Shown piece after piece: positions 1 through 7,224 of a stretch of 13,990 nt of DNA. Made by a program: the position numbers and the translations under genes. Origin of the DNA: JAJRRA01 sp048636595 (GTDB lineage: Bacteria > Pseudomonadota > Gammaproteobacteria > Xanthomonadales > SZUA-36); the NCBI GenBank assembly GCA_048636595.1, contig JAIVWI010000072.1, positions 1 to 13,990 of the forward strand. The letters are read 5' to 3'. The notes under the pieces were generated by a model. The model was not told the DNA's origin. It saw only the letters and a program-made list of their open reading frames with translations, and did not search any database. How positions within the stretch are numbered: the first letter of the stretch is position 1; the number at the start of each line of letters is the position of its first letter.

Positions 1-1345
1 TGAAATGCCTCAGTGCCTTCGGTTCGCGAATGAACTTCATGCCTCGCAGTTCGTGCCGCTTTTCGTGGACTTCCTGCACAACCTCGATCAGATAATTCAT
101 ATGGCTCTGAGTGTACACTCGGCGTGGAATGGCGAGGCGAACCAGGTCCATGGCTGCGGGCGCCTCGCTGCCGTCAGGCTTCTTGCCGAACATGGCCGTG
201 CCGATTTCGCATCCCCTGATACCGCCGTGTTTATACAGTTCCACCGCAAGAGACTGACCCGGATATTGTAAAGGCGGGATGTGCGGCAGGAATTCCCGTG
301 CATCGATGTAGACGGCATGGCCGCCGGCCGGCTTTATGATCGGAACCCCGGATTGAGTAAAGTGACGCGCTACATACCGGGTCGAAGCAATCCGGTAATT
401 CAGGTAATCCTCCTGCACGACTTCCTCGAGCCCGACGGCGATGGCCTCCAGGTCTCTGCCAGTGAGGCCCCCATAGGTGGAAAAACCCTCGGTCAGGATC
501 AGCCGGTTGCGGCATTCAACCGCCCAGTCTTCGTTGTTCATCGCCAGCCAGCCGCCGATGTTCGCCAGGCCGTCCTTCTTGGCGCTCATGGTGCAGCCAT
601 CGGCATAGGAAAACATTTCCCGCACGATCTCCACCACGGGTTTATCTTCATAACCGGGCTCGCGGATCTTGATGAACCAGGCATTCTCGGCAAAGCGGCA
701 GGCATCGATAAACAGGGGGATCTCATAGCGGTCGCAGACTTCTTTGGTCTGGCGGATATTTTCCATCGAAACGGGCTGACCACCGCCGGAATTATTGGTT
801 ATGGTGAGCATGCACAAAGGAATGTTGGCTGCACCACGCTCCTCGATAAACCGTTCCAGCGCGTCGATATCCATATTGCCCTTGAAGGGAAACTCCAGAT
901 CAGGTTGCTGTGCCTCCGGGATTACGAGGTCAACCGCTTCGGCTCCCTGGGCTTCGAGGTTGGCGCGGGTGGTGTCAAAATGTGTGTTGTTGGGGACCGA
1001 ATGCGAGGAATTGGTCACCACGGTGAACAGGATGCTTTCGGCCGCGCGGCCCTGGTGTGTAGGGATAAGATACTTGAAGGGCATCAGGTTCTTGACGGCC
1101 GCCTCGAAGCGGTAAAAAGAGGGGCTGCCCGCGTAGGATTCATCACCCTCCATGATGGCGCCCCACTGGCGCGCACTCATGCTGGACGTGCCGGAATCGG
1201 TCAGCAGGTCGATCAGTACATCGTTCGAATGCAGGGTAAACAGGTTATACCAGGCATCCTTGATGTACTGCTCGCGTTCCTCCGTTGTGGTCATACGGAT
1301 GGGTTCAATCGATTTGATGCGAAATGGTTCTATGATGGTTTTCAT
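1..1345 (-). CDS. tnaA: Tryptophanase (L-tryptophan indole-lyase), 3' end cut by window edge
   Basis: PLP-dependent beta-eliminating lyase that splits L-tryptophan to indole, pyruvate and ammonia in the cytoplasm. The reading frame stays open from ATG at 1345 to the left edge (448 codons). It ends in the family's C-terminal ALRHF motif, so only about 7-10 residues should be missing compared with the 471-residue E. coli enzyme. Visible motifs are EPFRIKSIEP at the N terminus, LLTDSGT, PTHQGR, and SAKKD with PLP lysine K257. Three positions separate tryptophanase from its sister tyrosine phenol-lyase, and all are tryptophanase-like: D124 (Thr in phenol-lyase), I381 (Arg in phenol-lyase) and H447 (Phe in phenol-lyase). 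The gene lies 28 bp after an Lrp/AsnC regulator on the same strand and is probably cotranscribed with it. There is no room for a TnaC leader peptide between them. The ribosome site is weak (GGGA about 9 nt upstream). Confidence 0.93.
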   Translation of the reverse strand, partial: MKTIIEPFRIKSIEPIRMTTTEEREQYIKDAWYNLFTLHSNDVLIDLLTDSGTSSMSARQWGAIMEGDESYAGSPSFYRFEAAVKNLMPFKYLIPTHQGRAAESILFTVVTNSSHSVPNNTHFDTTRANLEAQGAEAVDLVIPEAQQPDLEFPFKGNMDIDALERFIEERGAANIPLCMLTITNNSGGGQPVSMENIRQTKEVCDRYEIPLFIDACRFAENAWFIKIREPGYEDKPVVEIVREMFSYADGCTMSAKKDGLANIGGWLAMNNEDWAVECRNRLILTEGFSTYGGLTGRDLEAIAVGLEEVVQEDYLNYRIASTRYVARHFTQSGVPIIKPAGGHAVYIDAREFLPHIPPLQYPGQSLAVELYKHGGIRGCEIGTAMFGKKPDGSEAPAAMDLVRLAIPRRVYTQSHMNYLIEVVQEVHEKRHELRGMKFIREPKALRHF

Positions 1346-1373
1346 TGTCTGTATCCCAGGGTTTTTTGAAATT

Positions 1374-1835
1374 TTACAGGGGCAGGGCAGTAGTGTACTT
1401 GACCCTGCGCAAGGCAAAGCTCGAACTGGCTGAATGAACGCTGGAATGGTGCAGGATCATCGTGTTCAGGAAGTCGTTATAAGACTCCATGTCTTTGGAG
1501 ATGATCTGCAGCAGGTAATCCCGGTCGCCTGATACCGAGTAACATTCCATGACTTCGGGCAGGCCCTCTACGTACTCTTCAAATTCCTTTCTCGTCCGGT
1601 CCGAGTGCTGCACCATGGAAACCGACAGCAATACGTGGATTTGCAGCCCAAGGGCCCTGGGATTCAGCAGCGCAACCCTGGCTTCGATCAGGCCGGCATC
1701 CTCCATTTCCCGGATTCGCCGCCACACCGAAGTGCGTGACATGCCGGAGCGCTCCGCCAGGTCGATCTGGCTCAGCGTGGTGTTATTTTGCAGGGCGTCA
1801 AGTAAACGGTAGTCCGCCTTGGTCAGCTTTTGCAT
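1374..1835 (-). CDS. Lrp/AsnC family transcriptional regulator
   Basis: A 153-residue DNA-binding regulator of the usual size for the feast/famine (Lrp/AsnC) family. An N-terminal winged helix-turn-helix spans about residues 8-55, with the recognition segment SGMSRTSVWRRI. It is followed by an RAM/AsnC ligand-binding domain (about 67-150), recognisable by GDRDYLLQI and the terminal VKYTTALPL. Members bind an amino acid and assemble as dimers to octamers or more. The start ATG at 1835 is preceded by AGGA about 10 nt upstream. The gene is first in a two-gene unit with tryptophanase, so local control of tryptophan breakdown and autoregulation are the natural inference. The divergent plus-strand operon may be a second target. 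The effector cannot be read from the sequence. Confidence 0.92.
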   Translation of the reverse strand: MQKLTKADYRLLDALQNNTTLSQIDLAERSGMSRTSVWRRIREMEDAGLIEARVALLNPRALGLQIHVLLSVSMVQHSDRTRKEFEEYVEGLPEVMECYSVSGDRDYLLQIISKDMESYNDFLNTMILHHSSVHSASSSFALRRVKYTTALPL

Positions 1836-2071
1836 GACAGAAATTTCCTGGAAATAAACATATTGGAATTAATGATGCAAATATACCCAATAATGCAGGT
1901 TTGTGAAACATGTCCATGCGGTTATTCCAATATTCGCAAAAATGAACGAATCAGGCTGACCCGACGGCGACGTGAATACCGGTGAATCAAAAAATCGATA
2001 ATGTACCTGAACCCCTCATTCGGTATTACAATGGGTATAAGGGTTTAACCCGGGTACCGGAGTTTTAGTAA
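1836..2071. promoter_or_regulatory. Divergent intergenic region between lrp-tnaA and the plus-strand amino-acid operon
   Basis: AT-rich region containing no gene. Three copies of the hexamer TATTGG/CCAATA lie at 1861-1866 (TATTGG), 1887-1892 and 1927-1932 (both CCAATA). The outer pair sits in a perfect 10-bp inverted repeat (1860-1869 and 1924-1933, centres 64 bp apart). A further ATTCG...CGAAT dyad lies at 1932-1951, and GGGTT-T-AACCC at 2041-2051. A poor plus-strand -10 (TACAAT, 2027-2032) with no convincing -35 could serve the forward operon. The inverted repeats are candidate Lrp-type operators; this assignment is inference. Confidence 0.45.
1880..1907 (-). promoter_or_regulatory. Candidate sigma70 promoter for lrp-tnaA
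   Basis: On the minus strand a -35 box TTCACA (1907-1902, five of six consensus bases) and a -10 box TATATT (1885-1880, five of six) are separated by 16 bp. Transcription would start near 1873, about 38 nt before the regulator ATG. One CCAATA half-site lies in the spacer, another just downstream of the -10 and a third upstream of the -35, so a bound regulator could block or modulate it. Read by eye only. Confidence 0.4.
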
Positions 2072-2203
2072 ATGAAAAAGCATGCTTTTTTAAGCTTGAT
2101 TGCCGCCGTCATGTTCCTGGCGGGTAGTAATGTCCTGGCTGGCGACAAAGAGCCGTCTGGAACGGTAGTGATAGACGAAACACTTGTAATCCTGATTCAA
2201 TGA
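2072..2203 (+). CDS. Small exported peptide of 43 residues, possibly a truncated gene
   Basis: Short open frame with a clear ribosome site (GGAG ending 9 nt before ATG at 2072). It has a textbook Sec signal peptide: MKK, then a hydrophobic stretch, then a likely cleavage after NVLA (residue 23). Only about 20 residues of mature peptide remain (GDKEPSGTVVIDETLVILIQ) before TGA. The mature start resembles the beginning of longer small periplasmic proteins carrying an SGT-V-I-E motif, so this may be the 5' remnant of such a gene closed by an early stop. That link is a low-confidence impression. It is first in the plus-strand unit, 19 bp before the hydrolase. Function unknown. Confidence 0.5.
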   Translation: MKKHAFLSLIAAVMFLAGSNVLAGDKEPSGTVVIDETLVILIQ

Positions 2204-2222
2204 TTTACGGAGTTCCAGGATA

Positions 2223-3701
2223 ATGGCAATTCGACTTCGCAGCATGGTCCGGCATGTGCTTATGATCGGGTTATACGGTTCAGCCGGGGCGGCTTTGGCA
2301 CTGGTCGTTATTTTTGTCGTAGTCATGAATAATCGCCCGGATCTCAGTATCTGGCACCTGGTTGAACTCGATGAAGAGTTCACGGCAGATTCCGGTGTCG
2401 CGTCATTCAAAGACTACCTGGCGCTTGAGGACAGACTGTTTAAACAGCTGGACGAGTTGGTTTACGCGAAAATCGAACCAAAGCAAAAAGGCCTGATTAA
2501 TCGCTACAATCGAGGCAGCCTGTCGGACCCGGAGCGATGGCCCCGGAACTGGAACCGCAGTTACGAACTTCCGGTGAAGTCTCCCAGGGCGGCGGTGCTG
2601 CTTCTGCATGGCATGTCTGATTCTCCGTATAGCCTTCGGAACCTGGCTGAGCGCCTGCACAAAGCAGGAGCATACGCCGTCGGACTCCGGTTGCCGGGGC
2701 ACGGAACGGCGCCTTCTGGCCTGGTCACGGTCACCTGGCAGGACATGGACGCGGCAGTTCGAATCGCAGTGCGTCATGTGGCGGAGAAGGCGGGCGGCCA
2801 GCCTGTGTATATCGTTGGCTATTCAAATGGCGGTGCACTGGCCGTGAACTATGTGCTCGATGCCTTGAATGACACCACCTTGCCGCAGGTTGACCGCGTG
2901 GTTCTGTTATCGCCGGAGATAGGCTTGGCCAAAGTCGCGGCGCTGGCGGTTTGGCAAGCTCGTCTCGGTCATCTGCTTGGGCTTGAAAAACTGGCCTGGA
3001 ATGACCTCCTCCCCGAATACGACCCCTACAAATACGGTTCTTTTGCGGTCAATGCCGGGGACGTAGCGTACCGTTTGACCAATGAAATTCAACAGAGAAT
3101 CACTGCCCTGAGTGCAAACGGCAAGCTCAAGGGGATTCCGCCCATACTGGCGTTTTCATCGATTGTAGACGCCACTGTTACAGCGCCCGACCTGATTGAT
3201 GGTCTGTTTGCGCGTTTGCCCGAAGCCGGGCATGAATTGGTTCTATTTGATATCAACCGCATGGCCGATATTGAGCCACTCATGAAATGGGATCCATCAA
3301 AAATGTATGCCGCCTTGCAGCGGAATCCCGGCCGGACATTTACCTTGAGCCTGCTGACCAACAAGAACGGCAATAGCCGGGATGTGATGCTGGTCAGCAA
3401 AAGCCCCCAGGAGAGCGACTCAAGCGACACAGACCTGGGCTTGACATGGCCCGACGATATCTATTCCCTGGCCCACGTGGCGCTGCCCTTTCCACCCGGC
3501 GACCCTTTGTATGGAGGAGAAGGTGGTTCGACAAGTCCTGGCATCCACCTGGGAGACATCGCTTTGCGAGGTGAACGAGGGGTTCTGCAGATACCGCCTT
3601 CAGATATGCTGAGGTTGCGGTGGAATCCTTTTTACTCTTTCCTGGAAAGCAGGGCGCTCGAATTTCTTGAGCTGGATGGTCAGCAGCCAGCTTCCCGCTA
3701 A
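2223..3701 (+). CDS. Membrane-anchored alpha/beta hydrolase (S33/lysophospholipase-like esterase)
   Basis: A 492-residue serine hydrolase. A single N-terminal membrane segment (about residues 12-35) probably anchors it with the catalytic domain outside the cytoplasm. Fold landmarks are in order: oxyanion motif LLLHGMSDS with H129-G130, PGHGTAPSG, nucleophile elbow GYSNG with S201, an acid in SSIVDATV (D316) and a histidine in SLAHVALPF (H418), giving a complete Ser-Asp-His triad. This supports carboxylesterase or lysophospholipase-type hydrolysis; the substrate is unknown. The ATG at 2223 is preceded by AGGAT. The gene sits between the 43-codon peptide and a PLP lyase, 56 bp upstream of the latter. 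Its connection with amino-acid breakdown is not evident. Confidence 0.85.
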   Translation: MAIRLRSMVRHVLMIGLYGSAGAALALVVIFVVVMNNRPDLSIWHLVELDEEFTADSGVASFKDYLALEDRLFKQLDELVYAKIEPKQKGLINRYNRGSLSDPERWPRNWNRSYELPVKSPRAAVLLLHGMSDSPYSLRNLAERLHKAGAYAVGLRLPGHGTAPSGLVTVTWQDMDAAVRIAVRHVAEKAGGQPVYIVGYSNGGALAVNYVLDALNDTTLPQVDRVVLLSPEIGLAKVAALAVWQARLGHLLGLEKLAWNDLLPEYDPYKYGSFAVNAGDVAYRLTNEIQQRITALSANGKLKGIPPILAFSSIVDATVTAPDLIDGLFARLPEAGHELVLFDINRMADIEPLMKWDPSKMYAALQRNPGRTFTLSLLTNKNGNSRDVMLVSKSPQESDSSDTDLGLTWPDDIYSLAHVALPFPPGDPLYGGEGGSTSPGIHLGDIALRGERGVLQIPPSDMLRLRWNPFYSFLESRALEFLELDGQQPASR

Positions 3702-3757
3702 AGTGTAATTGATGGATCACTGCCATTTCGCTACGCCTGACAAGAGGACGAATTTAC

Positions 3758-4753
3758 ATGCATCTTTCACGTTTCCCCCGGGTACGGCTTGCCCACTTGC
3801 CGACTCCGCTCGAAGCGCTTCCGCGCTTGTCCGAGCACCTGGACGGGCCAAATCTGTATATCAAGCGGGACGACTGCACCGGGCTTGCGACCGGCGGGAA
3901 CAAGACGCGAAAGCTTGAGTTCCTGATGGCGGAGGCGCTCCAGGAAAAAGCTGACACCATCATCACGCAGGGTGCGGTGCAATCCAATCACGCGCGCCAG
4001 ACAGCCGCTGCTGCTGCCAGGCTCGGTATGGGATGCGAACTTTTGTTCGAGAATCGCGTTCAGGACCCTGATGACGCTTATCTGAATTCGGGCAACGTGC
4101 TGCTGGATCGGCTGCTGGGCGCCAATATGCATCACTATCCGAAAGCTACGGACATGAACCAGGCCATGAGCGACCTCGCCGAGGAGCTTCGGAGCAAGGG
4201 AAAACGCCCTTACATCATCCCCGGCGGCGGCTCGAATCCGGTCGGGGCGCTCGGTTACGTCAACTGTGTGCTCGAATTGCTGGCGCAGGCCAATGAGCAG
4301 GGCCTGGTCATTGATCACCTGGTCCACGCCACCGGCAGCGCCGGCACCCAGGCCGGGCTGATCGTCGGCCTGAAGGCGATGCACAGCGGGATACCGCTGC
4401 TTGGCATCGGTGTAAACGCACCGAAGGAACTCCAGGAAGAGAATGTTTACAAGCTTGCGGTCGAGACAGCCGATTACGTCGGCGCCACGGGCTGTGTGCA
4501 CAGAGACGATGTCGTCGCCAATTGCGACTATGTAGGGGAAGGCTATGGCATAACGACCGATTCGATGAAAGAGGCCGTGTCGTTACTGGCCCGGTTCGAA
4601 GGCATCCTGGCCGACCCGGTCTACAGCGGCAAAGGACTCGCCGGGATGTTCGATCTGATCAGAAAGGGTTACTTCAGGAAGGGCGAAAACGTTGTATTCC
4701 TTCACACCGGTGGCTCAGCGGGTCTATTTGGTTATTACAAGCAGTTGGCCTGA
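3758..4753 (+). CDS. D-cysteine desulfhydrase / L-cysteate sulfo-lyase family PLP enzyme
   Basis: A 331-residue fold-type II PLP enzyme that should cleave a C-S bond in cysteine or cysteate, giving pyruvate, ammonia and H2S or sulfite. Motifs are KRDD (36-39), GGNKTRKLEF with PLP lysine K49, QSNHARQT (75-82), PGGGSN, ATGSAGTQAGL (phosphate loop) and DPVYSGKG with Y289. Two positions separate it from the related ACC deaminases: S290 follows the tyrosine where deaminases have Glu, and T317 in LHTGG replaces Leu. Both therefore favour desulfhydrase or sulfo-lyase over ACC deaminase. The N terminus (MHLSRFPR) and the GLATGGNKTRK segment recall CuyA-type L-cysteate sulfo-lyases more than enteric DcyD, but substrate cannot be settled by reading. 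The ribosome site AGAGGA is 9 nt before ATG. It lies 38 bp upstream of avtA in the same unit. Confidence 0.88.
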   Translation: MHLSRFPRVRLAHLPTPLEALPRLSEHLDGPNLYIKRDDCTGLATGGNKTRKLEFLMAEALQEKADTIITQGAVQSNHARQTAAAAARLGMGCELLFENRVQDPDDAYLNSGNVLLDRLLGANMHHYPKATDMNQAMSDLAEELRSKGKRPYIIPGGGSNPVGALGYVNCVLELLAQANEQGLVIDHLVHATGSAGTQAGLIVGLKAMHSGIPLLGIGVNAPKELQEENVYKLAVETADYVGATGCVHRDDVVANCDYVGEGYGITTDSMKEAVSLLARFEGILADPVYSGKGLAGMFDLIRKGYFRKGENVVFLHTGGSAGLFGYYKQLA

Positions 4754-4791
4754 AATGTGGATCAGACGGGTCTGTAAATAAGGGCATAAAG

Positions 4792-6031
4792 GTGGAATTT
4801 TCAAAGTTCGGCAAGCGCTTCACCCGTCACACCGGCGCCAGTGAGTTGATGGATGACATGGGCGCCGCAATGGACGGGTCCGGGTCAATGCCTGGGCCCA
4901 TGTTAATGCTGGGCGGCGGGAATCCGGCCCGTATCCCGGAAGTGGAACAGGTCTTCAAGGACCAGTTGGCGGCAATCATTGGCCAGCCGGACGAGTTCTC
5001 CCGCATGGTGGGAAATTATTCCGGCTCGGCCGGTGAGGGCAGATTCCGCCGGGCGCTCGCCAGGCTGTTGCAAAAACATTATGGCTGGGATCTCAGCGAA
5101 AACAACATCGCGCTGACATCCGGCAGCCAGAATGCCTTTTTCATCCTGTTCAACCTGCTGGCCGGCGACATGGAGCAGACTGGCGCACACAAACAAATCC
5201 TTTTACCCATGGCGCCTGAATACATCGGCTACACCGACGTGGGGGTGAGCGAAAACATGTTTCAGGCCAGCCGGCCTACCATCGAATACCTCGACAACGG
5301 GCTATTCAAATACCATGTGGATTTTGACGCAATCGACGTGAATGAAAATATCGGCGCGATTTGCGTTTCACGGCCAACCAATCCGACCGGGAATGTATTG
5401 ACCGACGATGAAATCAACAAGCTGCTTGGGCTCGCCGAGGCCAACAATGTACCCTTGATTATCGATAACGCATACGGCACCCCGTTTCCGCACATCATCT
5501 TCACCGAGGTAAAGCCGCTGTGGAACGAGAACATCATCTTGTGCATGAGCCTGTCGAAGATCGGTCTGCCCGGCATACGGACCGGCATTGTTATCGCGCG
5601 CGAGGAAGTCATATCTGCAGTCAGTTCGATGAACGCGATCATGCATCTGGCTGTCAGCAGCGTCGGTGCGGTTTTGCTGCACAAGCTGGTGGAGTCTGGC
5701 GAGATCATCGACATCAGCCATAACATCATCACGCCTTATTACCGCAGCCGGGTTGAGCAGGCGCTGGCCTGCGTCCGCAGTGAGTTCGAGGGTATCGAGT
5801 ATCACATTCACGTGCCCGAAGGGGCATTTTTCCTGTGGCTCTGGTTTCCGGGCCTGCCGATTACCAGCGCAGAGNNNNNNNNNNTTATCCGGTCACCATT
5901 TCTTTCCGGGGCTGAAAGAAGACTGGCGGCATAAGAATGAGTGCCTGCGCATGACCTATTCGCAGGATCCTGAAACCGTAGCCGCAGGGATTAAAATCAT
6001 CGCTGAAGAAGTCCGCCGGGCCTGTGATTGA
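4792..6031 (+). CDS. avtA: Valine-pyruvate aminotransferase AvtA, interrupted by an assembly gap
   Basis: Fold-type I PLP aminotransferase that moves the amino group of valine (or other amino acids) to pyruvate, giving alanine. The chosen start is GTG at 4792, because the product VEFSKFGKRFTRHTG aligns with the E. coli AvtA N terminus. Motifs are LMLGGGNPA, LAPEYIGY-like MAPEYIGYTD, SRPTNPTGN (N197), DNAYGTPFP (D225, Y228), SLSKIGLPG (PLP lysine K256) and PEGAFFLWLWF. Ten N's (5875-5884) follow LPITSAE. After them the frame moves by one and resumes as LSGHHFFPG, LRMTY and a normal C terminus ending at TGA 6031. By comparison with E. coli, about 12 residues (36 nt) are missing, which would restore one frame and give about 421 residues against 417 in E. 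coli. The shift is therefore an assembly artefact. Confidence 0.92.
5875..5884. other. Assembly gap (10 N's) inside avtA
   Basis: Ten undetermined bases. The coding frames on the two sides join only if the true length is a multiple of three. Homology with E. coli AvtA predicts about 36 nt here, so 10 is a placeholder length, not a measured one. All coordinates to the right are consequently offset from the real chromosome. Confidence 0.97.
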
Positions 6032-6096
6032 GCGCTGGCAAGATTCGGTCATGTGACTATTCATTCGTAAAGCTGAACAGTCGGGAGCATTTTCTC

Positions 6097-7224
6097 ATGG
6101 GTCCTTTGGCAGGAATAAAAATTGTGGAGATCGGTGCTCACGGGCCGGCGCCGGTCGCCGGCATGCTGTTGGCGGATCTTGGCGCCGAAGTAGTGCTGAT
6201 TGAACGGGAAAGTAGCGACTTAATGGAGAGCCTCGGCCAGGACCAGGGCCACAGCGCGAAGGCCTTTTTCAACCGTGGGAAGAAGTCGATTGCACTGGAC
6301 CTGAAAGAGCCTGATGCGATTGAAATTGCCCTTGAACTTATCCGTCGTTCCGATGCGCTGATCGAGGGGTTTCGACCCGGAGTAATGGAACGCCTCGGCC
6401 TGGGGCCGGATGAGTGTCTTGCGCTCAACCCCGGGCTGGTCTATGGGCGCATGACCGGCTGGGGCCAGGATGGCCCGCTGGCCCAGGCGGCCGGGCATGA
6501 TCTTAATTACATTGCTCTGACGGGGGCATTGTTCTATTCAGGACATAAAGATGAGCCGCCTTTTGCACCGCCGACCTATGTGGGCGATATCGGGGGAGGT
6601 GCATTTATGCTGGCCCTTGCTGTGGTCTCCGCTATATTGCACGCCAGGGCGGGAGGAAAAGGACAGGTAATCGATGCGGCCATTACCGATGGCGCCGCCA
6701 CGATGTCTGCCTTGTTGCTGTCACTCCACCAGATGGGGTTGTGGACCAACAAGCGCGCCGATAACTTTCTCGACAGCGCCGCCCCCTGGTACGACACCTA
6801 CGAATGTGCAGACGGTAAATATGTCACCGTCGGAGCCCTTGAACCGCAGTTTTATCAAATCCTGATCAACTTACTGGGCCTGGATGATGACCCGGATTTC
6901 GCGAATCAAATGGATCGGAAAAAGTGGCCGTCAGCCAAGTTGAAGATGGTGCAGCTTTTCAAATCCAAAACGCGGGATGAGTGGTGTGAATTGCTGGAAG
7001 GTACGGATGCGTGTTTTGCACCCGTGCTGAATTTTGAAGAAGCACGGTCGCACCCGCACAACGCAGCCCGCAAGACCTTCATTGATCCGGGCGGCGTACT
7101 GCAACCGGCGCCAGCGCCCCGGTTCAGTTCGACAACCCTCGCCATCCAGTCTCCTCCCCCATTCCGCGGTGAGCACACCGACGAGATTCTGGAAATGTTA
7201 AAACAATCCAGAGAGGAGATGTAA
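6097..7224 (+). CDS. CaiB/BaiF family III enzyme, probable alpha-methylacyl-CoA racemase
   Basis: A 375-residue member of the CoA-transferase family III fold. It looks like an alpha-methylacyl-CoA racemase (epimerises 2-methyl branched acyl-CoA at C2). It follows the Mycobacterium tuberculosis MCR pattern: GPAPVAGMLLADLGAEV, RPGVMERLGLGPDEC, MTGWGQDGP, AGHDLNYIALTG (H134), VGDIGGG (D164), YDTYECADGKY and VGALEPQFY (E249). H134, D164 and E249 have the same spacing as MCR catalytic or site residues H126, D156 and E241. The start ATG at 6097 has GGGAG upstream; an in-frame TTG at 6028 is a weaker choice because the family begins with GPL-GI-IVE. It is last in the plus-strand unit. Its stop codon lies within the first 59-bp repeat. 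A role with methyl-branched acyl-CoAs from valine-type amino acids is a guess. Confidence 0.9.
   Translation: MGPLAGIKIVEIGAHGPAPVAGMLLADLGAEVVLIERESSDLMESLGQDQGHSAKAFFNRGKKSIALDLKEPDAIEIALELIRRSDALIEGFRPGVMERLGLGPDECLALNPGLVYGRMTGWGQDGPLAQAAGHDLNYIALTGALFYSGHKDEPPFAPPTYVGDIGGGAFMLALAVVSAILHARAGGKGQVIDAAITDGAATMSALLLSLHQMGLWTNKRADNFLDSAAPWYDTYECADGKYVTVGALEPQFYQILINLLGLDDDPDFANQMDRKKWPSAKLKMVQLFKSKTRDEWCELLEGTDACFAPVLNFEEARSHPHNAARKTFIDPGGVLQPAPAPRFSSTTLAIQSPPPFRGEHTDEILEMLKQSREEM

Noticed and set aside
1..1345. Tyrosine phenol-lyase instead of tryptophanase
   Set aside because: Positions 124, 381 and 447 carry Asp, Ile and His as in tryptophanase, not Thr, Arg and Phe.
281..1369. A 362-codon plus-strand open frame
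   Set aside because: It is the antisense of tryptophanase, which has clear family motifs on the other strand; the translated product shows no recognisable domain.
3758..4753. ACC deaminase
   Set aside because: S290 and T317 replace the Glu and Leu required at the equivalent ACC deaminase positions.
4522..4791. N-terminal extension of avtA into the preceding lyase gene
   Set aside because: These codons overlap the lyase gene in another frame and resemble nothing; the AvtA family start matches GTG at 4792.
5875..5934. avtA ending at 5934 in the upstream frame
   Set aside because: The sequence after the N's in that frame does not match AvtA, while the other frame gives the conserved GHHFFPG and LRM motifs; the shift comes from placeholder N's.
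6028..6096. TTG-initiated extension of the racemase overlapping avtA
   Set aside because: The added residues are not family-like, and ATG 6097 has a ribosome site and the expected GPLAGIKIVE start.
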